A stretch of DNA of 7,746 bases from CAYRVX01 sp964642165 (GTDB lineage: Bacteria > Planctomycetota > Phycisphaerae > SM23-33), in NCBI GenBank assembly GCA_964642165.1, contig CAZXOC010000324.1, forward strand, positions 1-7,746, given 5' to 3'. Positions 1 through 7,746 of this stretch are shown in pieces. Under the pieces are notes generated by a model. That model saw only the letters and a program-made list of their open reading frames with translations. It did not search any database and was not told the DNA's origin. Made by a program: the position numbers and the translations under genes. Numbering within the stretch: the first letter of the stretch is position 1; every line of letters begins with the position of its first letter.

Positions 1-3040
<3,040 letters not shown>

Positions 3041-3050
3041 NNNNNNNNNN
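3041..3050. other. Assembly gap of ten Ns inside rpoB
   Basis: There are ten undetermined bases. The true distance and even the adjacency of the two sides are unknown. The coding phases on the two sides differ, and the encoded protein goes back in RpoB coordinates when crossing it, so the join cannot represent one continuous normal rpoB gene. Confidence 1.
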
Positions 3051-4143
3051 CGACGTATCTCATGGCGTTGGCCATGTCCTGCGGCTGAAGGGTCATGACC
3101 TTCTCGGGCGCGTCTTGGTTGAACTTGCGGTTCAGGCGGAACCGCCCCACTTTCCCCAGGCGGTAGCGGTTCTCGTCGTAGAACTTCTCCTTGAAGAGCG
3201 TCTTGGCCTTGTCCTCCTGCGGGGGGTTGCCCGGGCGGAGGCGCATGTAGATCCTCAGCAGCGCGTCGCCGTGTTCCTTGGAGGCGTCCTCCATCAGCGT
3301 GTTGAGCATGAGGGGGTCGGTGACCTTCTCGATGACCTCGAGCTTCTTGACGGGCGACGAGGCGATCTTGGTGAGGGCCTCGCCGATCTGCCCGCCGGCG
3401 GGCAAGGCCACCTCGCCGCTGTCGGGATCGACGAACGGCTCGACCACGTACATGTCCACGCGGAGCTTGTCCACCGGCAAGGTTCGGGTGGGGTGGAACT
3501 CGCGGATGATGTCGGCGTCGGTGCTGTACTTGTCGTCCATCGCCCGAAGGAACATGGTGGCGGGGGTCTTGCTGGACTGGTCGATCCGGATCGTCAGCGC
3601 ATCCTTCTTCGTGACGGCCATCTCGATCCAACTGCCCCGTTCGGGGATGATCCTCGCCCCGTGCAGCGGGCGGTCGGACTCCTGCATCTCGACGGTGAAG
3701 TCCACGCCGGGCGAGCGGTGGAGCTGCGAGACGATGACGCGCTCGGCGCCGTTGATGATGAACTCCCCGCCGCCGATCATGATCGGGACTTCGCCGACGT
3801 AGATGCTCTCTTCGAGGACTTCCTTGCTGTCCGTGCGGCTGAGGCGGCAGCGGATGCGAAACGGCATGCCGTAGGTCAGGCGCAGGTCGCGGCACTCCTG
3901 GGGGTCGTAGCGGGGCTCGCCCAGCTCGTAGTAGAGGTACTTCAGGGTCATCTGCCCGTCGTAGCTGATGATGGGGAAGATCTCCTGGAGCAGCCCCTCC
4001 AGGCCTTCGGGGTTGCGTTTGGCCGGCTCGGTGGCCTGTTGCAGGAACCGCTCGTAGCTGGACAACTGGATGTCGATGAGGTTCGGCACGGGGGCGGCAT
4101 CGCCCACCTTCGAGAAGTCCCGGATCCGATCCATTGGCAGCAT
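3051..4143 (-). CDS. rpoB: RNA polymerase beta subunit RpoB, N-terminal part, broken at an assembly gap
   Basis: RpoB forms one jaw and much of the active centre of RNA polymerase. This piece gives 364 codons from the start to the N gap. The ATG at 4143 is chosen because AGAGGA (4151-4156) sits 7 bases upstream; a second in-frame ATG at 4134 would be 16 bases away. Beta-subunit landmarks are P-N-L-I-D-I-Q-L-S-S-Y at 20-30, Y-E-L-G-E-P-R-Y at 72-79, I-M-I-G-G-G-E-F-I-I-N-G-A-E-R-V-I-V-S-Q at 121-140, L-H-R-S-P-G-V at 141-147, P-E-R-G-S-W at 167-172 and L-R-P-G at 302-305. They cover the N-terminal protrusion and most of the lobe. The coding frame ends at M-R-Y-V, about nine codons before the expected V-D-D-I-D-H-L-G-N-R-R. 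The sequence across the gap is not its continuation: it goes back about 175 codons and differs strongly. Confidence 0.95.
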
Positions 4144-4150
4144 GGGATGG

Positions 4151-4156
4151 TCCTCT
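4151..4156 (-). promoter_or_regulatory. Ribosome binding site of rpoB
   Basis: The minus strand reads AGAGGA followed by a 7-base spacer and ATG at 4143. This fixes the first of two nearby in-frame ATGs as the rpoB start. The site begins two bases after the GC-rich hairpin at 4159-4177. Confidence 0.75.
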
Positions 4157-4158
4157 CA

Positions 4159-4177
4159 CCCGCCCGCGCGGGGCGGG
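4159..4177 (-). promoter_or_regulatory. GC-rich hairpin in the rplL-rpoB spacer
   Basis: On the mRNA, CCCGCCC pairs perfectly with GGGCGGG around a 5-base loop (7-bp all-GC stem). It lies wholly between the rplL stop and the rpoB ribosome binding site. There is no U-tract after it, so it is not a classical terminator. In E. coli this same spacer carries an attenuator and an RNase III processing site; a comparable role here is inference. Confidence 0.5.
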
Positions 4178-4189
4178 AACACTTGCTGG

Positions 4190-4618
4190 CTACTTGACCT
4201 CGACGGTCGCGCCGGCCTCCTCCAGGGTCTTCTTGGCCTCTTCGGCCTCTTCCTTGGGGACGCCTTCCTTGACCGGCTTGGGCACGCCCTCGACCAGGTC
4301 CTTGGCCTCCTTCAGGCCCAGGCTGGTCAGGCTGCGCACCGCCTTGATGACCTGGATCTTCTTGTCGCCGAAGTCCTTGAGGACGACGTCGAAGGAGATC
4401 TGCTCGATCTCTTCCTCGGCGGCGCCCCCGGCGCCCGGGACGGCCTGGGCCATGATGGCGGCCCCCGCAGCCGGCTCGATGCCGTGGGCGTCCTTCAGGT
4501 AATCCTTGAGGTCCACCGCCTCCTTCAGCGTCAACCCGGCCAGCTTGTCCCCAAGGGCCTTGATCTCGTCGCTGAACTCCCGGGCGGCTTCGGCGCTTGC
4601 AGTCGCTTCTTCGGACAT
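4190..4618 (-). CDS. rplL: 50S ribosomal protein L7/L12
   Basis: L7/L12 forms the flexible, multi-copy stalk that recruits and activates translation GTPases. The product has 142 residues, somewhat longer than the usual 120-130; the extra length is an acidic, alanine-rich N-terminus (about 1-15) and hinge. The dimerisation domain (about 16-50) includes L-T-L-K-E-A-V-D-L-K-D-Y-L. The Ala/Gly-rich hinge covers about 50-68. The globular C-terminal domain (73-142) contains F-D-V-V-L, K-I-Q-V-I-K-A-V-R, L-G-L-K-E-A-K-D-L-V-E, and ends E-E-A-G-A-T-V-E-V-K, very close to E. coli. I chose ATG at 4618 because GAAGG lies 9 bases upstream; an in-frame ATG at 4696 would add 26 residues with no family resemblance. 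It is followed by rpoB after 46 bases, with a hairpin between them. Confidence 0.97.
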   Translation of the reverse strand: MSEEATASAEAAREFSDEIKALGDKLAGLTLKEAVDLKDYLKDAHGIEPAAGAAIMAQAVPGAGGAAEEEIEQISFDVVLKDFGDKKIQVIKAVRSLTSLGLKEAKDLVEGVPKPVKEGVPKEEAEEAKKTLEEAGATVEVK

Positions 4619-4675
4619 GTTGCTACACCTTCTATTGTAGGCACCGGCCACGCGGGGGTTGCCGGCCTGATAGGC

Positions 4676-4694
4676 GGGAATCCCATCGATTCCC
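4676..4694 (-). promoter_or_regulatory. Perfect 7-bp hairpin in the rplJ-rplL spacer
   Basis: GGGAATC and GATTCCC form a perfect 7-bp stem with a 5-base loop, about 58 bases upstream of the rplL start, in a 147-base spacer. No U-tract follows. Because rplL must be made in several-fold excess over rplJ, structure or processing here could matter, but this is inferred. Nothing else recognisable is in the spacer. Confidence 0.4.
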
Positions 4695-4765
4695 ATTTAA
4701 GCCCACGAGGGACCCAATCCGCAGCCGACGCCGTGCGCGGCATTCGTCTCGTCTCATCTGGCAGC

Positions 4766-5305
4766 TCAGGCGGCCTCGGCGTCTTCCGAGCCGCCGCGCG
4801 TCTCCTCGATGGCCTTCAGGATGCCGGCGAGCTGCCCGCCCGGGCCGATCAGGCATCCCGCCAGGTTCGCCCCGGGCGACAACACGCAGCCGAGCCCCTG
4901 CGCGACGGCCTCGTCCCGCGTGGGGTAACTGCTGAGGGTCTCGATCTCGTCCGTGCCGAAGACATGCCCCTCCATGAACGCCGCCTTGACGGTCAGGTTC
5001 GGGGTCTCCCGGTGGATCTCCAGCAGCTCGCGGACGACGGTCACGACGCTGTCGGCGCCGTAGGCCACGGCGGACGCCCCGTTCAGCAGCCCCCCGACGG
5101 GCTCGATGCCGAGCTCCCGGAACGCCTGCCGCGCCAGGGAGTTCTTGACCACCGTCATCCGGATGTCCTTCTCGCGCAGGCGAGCGCGAACCTGGTTCGT
5201 CGTGCCGGCGTCCACCCCCTGGAAGCCCACGATCGCCAGTTGCGTCACGCCCGCGAACCGCCGGGTCAGCTCGTCGCGGATCAGTTTCTTGACCGGTTTG
5301 CTCAT
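4766..5305 (-). CDS. rplJ: 50S ribosomal protein L10 (stalk base)
   Basis: L10 anchors the L7/L12 stalk. Its N-terminal domain binds 23S rRNA next to L11, and its C-terminal helix carries L7/L12 dimers. The 179-residue product starts M-S-K-P-V-K-K-L-I-R. The start codon at 5305 is preferred because it begins the family-typical sequence and has GAAGG about 11 bases upstream; the same frame is open much further upstream, inside rplA, but that is a shadow. Family features are A-I-V-G-F-Q-G-V at 24-31, L-R-E-K-D-I-R at 43-49, V-V-K-N-S-L-A at 52-58, and G-A-S-A-V-A-Y at 76-82. Residues about 136-168 give the L7/L12-binding helix, followed by a short acidic tail. It is followed after 147 bases by rplL, its stoichiometric partner. 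Confidence 0.97.
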   Translation of the reverse strand: MSKPVKKLIRDELTRRFAGVTQLAIVGFQGVDAGTTNQVRARLREKDIRMTVVKNSLARQAFRELGIEPVGGLLNGASAVAYGADSVVTVVRELLEIHRETPNLTVKAAFMEGHVFGTDEIETLSSYPTRDEAVAQGLGCVLSPGANLAGCLIGPGGQLAGILKAIEETRGGSEDAEAA

Positions 5306-5325
5306 GGCTCGACTCGCCTTCGCGG

Positions 5326-6012
5326 CTACGACAGGTCCACCCGCACCGCGGGGGACATGGTGGCCGATATGCAGACCTTCTTGACGTACGTGCCTCGGGC
5401 CGTCGGCGGGCGAAGCTTCTTGATGTGGACGAACATCGCCTCGATGTTCTCGACCAGCTTCTGCGGCTCGAAGCTCGACCTGCCCACCGGCACGTGGATG
5501 TTCCCGCCGTCGTCGTTGCGGTACTCCACCTTGCCGGCGGCGTACTCCCGGACCGCCGTGGCGACGTCCTCCACGACCGTGCCGGTCTTCGGAGAGGGCA
5601 TCTTGCCCTGCGGGCCGAGCGTCCGTCCCAGCCGCGAAACGCTCCGCATCAGCGCCGGCGTCGAGATCGCCACGTCGAAGTCCATCCAGCCGTCCTGGAT
5701 CTTCTGGATCAACTCGTCGCTGCCGGCCTCGACGGCCCCGGCCTCGACGGCCTTCTCCACGTCCTCGCCCTCGCAGAAGGCGATGACCCTCCTGGCCTTG
5801 CCGATGCCGTGCGGTAGCGAGAGCGACCCGCGAAGCGCCTGGTCGGCCTGGCGGGCGTCGATGCCCAGGTGCATCGTCAACTCGACGGTCGGGTCGAACT
5901 TGCCGCCGGTGAAGCCCTGGACGATCTTGACCGCCTCGGCCACGGGCACCGCCTGTTTCGGCACCTTCTCGATCCACTGGCGGTACTGCTTGCCGTGTTT
6001 CTGCCTTGCCAT
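5326..6012 (-). CDS. rplA: 50S ribosomal protein L1
   Basis: L1 forms the mobile stalk beside the ribosomal E site, helps release deacylated tRNA, and in many bacteria represses its own mRNA. The product has 228 residues (family about 225-235). The two-domain fold is visible: domain I is built from residues 1-67 and about 160-228, and domain II is inserted between. The family signature lies at about 111-146: D-F-D-V-A-I-S-T-P, then L-G-R-T-L-G-P-Q-G-K-M-P-S-P-K-T-G-T-V. The C-terminal part has G-K-V-E-Y-R-N-D and G-N-I-H-V-P-V-G, which bind rRNA. GGAAGG about 8 bases before ATG supports the start. It ends only 20 bases before rplJ, so any L10-binding leader for rplJ would have to lie inside the 3' end of rplA. 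Confidence 0.98.
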   Translation of the reverse strand: MARQKHGKQYRQWIEKVPKQAVPVAEAVKIVQGFTGGKFDPTVELTMHLGIDARQADQALRGSLSLPHGIGKARRVIAFCEGEDVEKAVEAGAVEAGSDELIQKIQDGWMDFDVAISTPALMRSVSRLGRTLGPQGKMPSPKTGTVVEDVATAVREYAAGKVEYRNDDGGNIHVPVGRSSFEPQKLVENIEAMFVHIKKLRPPTARGTYVKKVCISATMSPAVRVDLS

Positions 6013-6069
6013 GCGAATGCCCTTCCGTCCACTCGGACTCCCACGAAGAACCGGCCCGTGGTCAGGCCC

Positions 6070-6105
6070 GACGCCCTCGGCGTCACACGTCTCGCTGCCG
6101 GCGAG
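6070..6105 (-). promoter_or_regulatory. Two adjacent hairpins in the rplK-rplA spacer
   Basis: On the mRNA, CTCGC/GCGAG with a 5-base loop (6091-6105) is followed six bases later by GACGCC/GGCGTC with a 3-base loop (6070-6084). Both stems are perfect. They lie in the middle of the 129-base spacer, well before the rplA ribosome binding site. No U-tract follows, so termination is unlikely; a role in processing or L1 binding is possible but unproven. Confidence 0.4.
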
Positions 6106-6141
6106 TGGCGCAGCTCGCGGCCCGCCCGCCGGGCGAAACGC

Positions 6142-6567
6142 CTACTTCTCCACCGTGATGCCCATGCTCCGCGCGGTGCCCTCGATGATGCGGCAGGCGC
6201 GGTCCATGTCGCAGGCGTTGAGGTCGGCGAACTTCCGCTCGGCGATCTGGCGGACCTGCTCGGCGGTGACGGTGCCGACCTTCTCGCGGTTGGGCACGCC
6301 GGAGCCCTTGGCGATCTGGGCGGCCTCCTTCAGCAGCGCCGCCGCCGGCGGGCTCTTCGTGACGAACGTGAAGGTCCGGTCGGCGTAGACCGTGATCACC
6401 ACGGGGATCGGCATGCCGTTGTGTTCTCTCGTCCGCTCGTTGAACTGAGAGACGAACTGCCCGATGTTGACGTTGTGCTGGCCCAGCGCCGGGCCGATCG
6501 GCGGCGCGGGGGTCGCCTCGCCGCCCGGGGCCTGCAGCTTGATGGTTGCAGCGATTTCCTTGGCCAT
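6142..6567 (-). CDS. rplK: 50S ribosomal protein L11
   Basis: L11 binds the GTPase-associated centre of 23S rRNA at the base of the L7/L12 stalk and takes part in factor-dependent GTP hydrolysis and the stringent response. The 141 residues match the family length. The N-terminal domain (1-70) has the proline-rich A-T-P-A-P-P-I-G-P-A-L-G-Q segment at 18-30, the site contacted by thiostrepton-type antibiotics, and P-V-V-I-T-V-Y-A-D-R-T-F-T-F at 55-68. The C-terminal RNA-binding domain (about 74-141) has K-S-P-P-A-A at 71-76, G-S-G at 88-90 and R-I-I-E-G-T-A-R-S-M-G-I at 127-137. The start is supported by GAAGG placed 9 bases before ATG. The gene lies 98 bases after nusG and 129 bases before rplA. 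In E. coli, L1 represses the rplK-rplA mRNA; I could not recognise a clear L1 target in the leader. Confidence 0.98.
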   Translation of the reverse strand: MAKEIAATIKLQAPGGEATPAPPIGPALGQHNVNIGQFVSQFNERTREHNGMPIPVVITVYADRTFTFVTKSPPAAALLKEAAQIAKGSGVPNREKVGTVTAEQVRQIAERKFADLNACDMDRACRIIEGTARSMGITVEK

Positions 6568-6665
6568 GTTCCGCTACCTTCGTGGGTCTCGACAGCGAGC
6601 CCGGCGTCCGGTCCCCGGGTTCCGCTGATCAAGTAAGGCGGGCTGTTCGACGGGCTGCCTGCGCA

Positions 6666-7220
6666 CTAGGCCTTTTCCACCTGCCAGTACTCCAGCTCGA
6701 CCGGGGTCGCCCGGCCGAATATGGTCACCTCCACCCGGATCAGCCCTTTGTCCGGCAGGACCTCGTCCACGGCGCCCTCGAAGTTCTCGAAGGCCCCCTC
6801 TTTGATCTTGACGATCTCCCCCTTCTGGAAGTCCACCGAGACCGGCGTGCCTTCCTGGGCCTTCTCCACCTGCATGAGCATCTTGTCCACGTCCGGGCCC
6901 CGCATGGGCGTCGGGCGCCCCGAGGCGCCGATGAAATCGCCCACGCCGGTCGTCTCGCGGATCAGAAACCAGGCCTCTTCGCCGATGCGGCCGTCCTCCT
7001 CCAGCTCCATCTCGACGAACACGTACCCGGGGTACATCTTCCGCTCGACGAACTTCTTCTCTCCGCTGCGCCCGCGGGGGGACGGCCGGCGCTCGGTCGG
7101 CACGAGGATCCGCCCGATCTTGCCTTCCAGGCCTTCGATCTTGACCTTCCGCTCGAGCGCCTCCCGGACGATCTCTTCCTTGTTGGAGGCAACCCGAAGG
7201 ACGTACCATTGTTTGGCCAT
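6666..7220 (-). CDS. nusG: Transcription termination/antitermination factor NusG
   Basis: NusG binds the clamp of elongating RNA polymerase through its N-terminal NGN domain. Its C-terminal KOW domain contacts Rho or ribosomal protein S10, linking transcription to termination or translation. The 184-residue product is close to the family norm of about 180. The NGN domain covers about 4-120 and has W-Y-V-L near the start, the V-P-T-E strand at 40-43, the signature F-V-E-R-K-M-Y-P-G-Y-V-F-V at 57-69 and G-F-I-G-like D-F-I-G at 95-98. The KOW domain (about 130-184) has K-G-E-I-V-K-I-K-E-G-A-F and ends with I-F-G-R-A-T-P-V-E-L and Q-V-E-K-A, almost as in E. coli. The ATG at 7220 is the natural start, since it places W5 as expected, but no strong ribosome-binding site is visible in the 24-base spacer. 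Translation may be partly coupled to secE. Confidence 0.97.
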   Translation of the reverse strand: MAKQWYVLRVASNKEEIVREALERKVKIEGLEGKIGRILVPTERRPSPRGRSGEKKFVERKMYPGYVFVEMELEEDGRIGEEAWFLIRETTGVGDFIGASGRPTPMRGPDVDKMLMQVEKAQEGTPVSVDFQKGEIVKIKEGAFENFEGAVDEVLPDKGLIRVEVTIFGRATPVELEYWQVEKA

Positions 7221-7244
7221 GGGTGTGCTTTCGTCCGAGGGGGC

Positions 7245-7634
7245 CTATCCGCCCATCACGCCCATTGTCTGGAACAGCAGCGCGAAGGCGGCGTCCACGG
7301 CGTACAGAAGCCCGGCCAGGATGAACGTCGCGACGATCACGACCTTCGTCGAGCCCACGATTTCCTTCCTGCTCGACCAGGAGACCTTCTTCATCTCGCC
7401 CTCGGTGGCGATGAGGAAGTCGGCGGACTTGCGGCGGTTGACCATCCAGAAGATGAACAGGGCCAGCGCGACCAGCAGCGTCGCCGGCACGCCGAACTGG
7501 ATGAGCGGCATGGCCGTGTACGCCGAAAGCTTGTCGCTCAAGGCCATCGACGCGCCCAGGCCGATCACCATCACCGCCACGAACGTGATGGTCCGTGAGT
7601 ACCGTCCCTGGCCTCGCTTGTAGATCTCGAACAT
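7245..7634 (-). CDS. secE: Preprotein translocase subunit SecE, three-helix form
   Basis: SecE is the small membrane subunit that clamps SecY in the SecYEG export channel of the inner membrane. The product has 129 residues. Hydrophobic segments lie at about 15-33, 43-66 and 97-122, so it resembles the three-helix E. coli type rather than the ~60-residue single-helix type. The conserved core is at 79-96: G-E-M-K-K-V-S-W-S-S-R-K-E, then S-T-K-V-V; this is the amphipathic helix plus the start of the last membrane helix. Most families have W-P here, and this one has W-S. The start is uncertain by two codons. ATG at 7634 is annotated, but the Shine-Dalgarno-like AAGGA (7651-7655) lies 16 bases from it and 10 bases from an in-frame GTG at 7640. 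The next gene, nusG, starts 24 bases beyond the TAG stop, as in the usual secE-nusG pair. Confidence 0.93.
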   Translation of the reverse strand: MFEIYKRGQGRYSRTITFVAVMVIGLGASMALSDKLSAYTAMPLIQFGVPATLLVALALFIFWMVNRRKSADFLIATEGEMKKVSWSSRKEIVGSTKVVIVATFILAGLLYAVDAAFALLFQTMGVMGG

Positions 7635-7694
7635 TCCCACGACGCACGTATCCTTGGCTGTTCCGGCGCCACGTCGGCGGCATCGCGCACCCAC

Positions 7695-7746
7695 CACGGC
7701 AGGGAGGACTCGAACCCCCAACCTGCGGTTTTGGAGACCGCTGCTC
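7695..7746 (-). tRNA. tRNA-Trp (anticodon CCA), 5' part cut by the window edge
   Basis: This tRNA reads UGG codons. On the minus strand the sequence shows the end of the D-stem (GAGC), a 5-bp anticodon stem GCGGT/ACCGC (7737-7741 and 7725-7729) and the 7-base loop CTCCAAA, with anticodon CCA at 7732-7734. A 5-base variable loop (7720-7724) follows, then a T-arm with stem GGGGG/CCTCC (one G-U pair) around the loop TTCGAGT. The 3' acceptor strand is CTGCCGT (7696-7702), followed by a G discriminator at 7695, the base expected for tRNA-Trp. No CCA is encoded, so it would be added after transcription. The acceptor 5' strand and most of the D-arm lie beyond the right edge. It sits 60 bases upstream of secE in the same direction and is probably co-transcribed with it, an arrangement known from many bacteria. 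Confidence 0.95.

Noticed and set aside
4619..4670. TACAAT upstream of rplL as a -10 promoter box
   Set aside because: A -35-like sequence at suitable spacing is missing (the best is GGCAAC at 18 bases), and one hexamer match occurs easily by chance.
4619..4696. N-terminal extension of L7/L12 from ATG at 4696
   Set aside because: There is no ribosome binding site, no resemblance to L7/L12, and it would translate through the spacer hairpin. ATG at 4618 has a good GAAGG.
4070..6388. 772-codon open frame on the plus strand spanning rpoB to rplK
   Set aside because: It overlaps five well-supported genes on the other strand, has no recognisable domains, and its composition is that of an antisense shadow in GC-rich DNA.
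7635..7721. N-terminal extension of SecE from ATG at 7721
   Set aside because: It would overlap the tRNA-Trp gene, and the added residues do not look like SecE.

Overview
This window is a core bacterial transcription/translation locus, with every gene on the minus strand. Read in the direction of transcription (right to left), the order is tRNA-Trp(CCA), secE, nusG, rplK (L11), rplA (L1), rplJ (L10), rplL (L7/L12) and rpoB. The tRNA is cut by the right edge and rpoB runs off the left edge; rpoC would be expected beyond it. This is the classic secE-nusG-rplKAJL-rpoBC arrangement. The DNA is GC-rich with strong G/C third-position bias, so long open frames appear on the opposite strand; they are shadows. 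Several features, judged from memory of the families, suggest an uncultured Planctomycetota lineage, perhaps Phycisphaerae-like: a three-helix SecE with a W-S-S-R-K-E motif, the wording of the L1 and L10 proteins, and the E-L-G-E-P-R-Y segment of the RpoB N-terminus. That assignment is an inference.

Layout: 7695-7746 holds the 3' two-thirds of tRNA-Trp. 7245-7634 is secE and 6666-7220 is nusG, 24 bases apart. 6142-6567 is rplK, 5326-6012 rplA, 4766-5305 rplJ and 4190-4618 rplL. 3051-4143 is the 5' part of rpoB. After ten Ns (3041-3050), 1-3040 carries the middle and C-terminal part of an rpoB frame. The spacers rplK-rplA (129 bases), rplJ-rplL (147 bases) and rplL-rpoB (46 bases) contain short perfect hairpins. 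There is no clear intrinsic terminator and no convincing promoter, which fits one polycistronic transcript with internal RNA-level control. No stretch over 300 bases lacks a gene.

The genes work together. SecE anchors the protein-export channel. NusG couples RNA polymerase to termination/antitermination factors and the ribosome. L11, L1, L10 and L7/L12 build the two ribosomal stalks that handle translation factors and E-site tRNA. RpoB is the polymerase beta subunit.

The main anomaly is in rpoB. The two sides of the N gap do not join into one gene. The last ~172 codons before the gap (3052-3567) and ~178 codons after it (2492-3025) encode the same part of RpoB, but the two versions are very different, with under half their residues identical by eye. 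The right piece also stops just before the near-universal V-D-D-I-D-H-L-G-N-R-R segment. The simplest reading is a scaffold that wrongly joins contigs from two different rpoB genes, probably two organisms. Apart from this, I see an ordinary housekeeping operon and no previously undescribed system.
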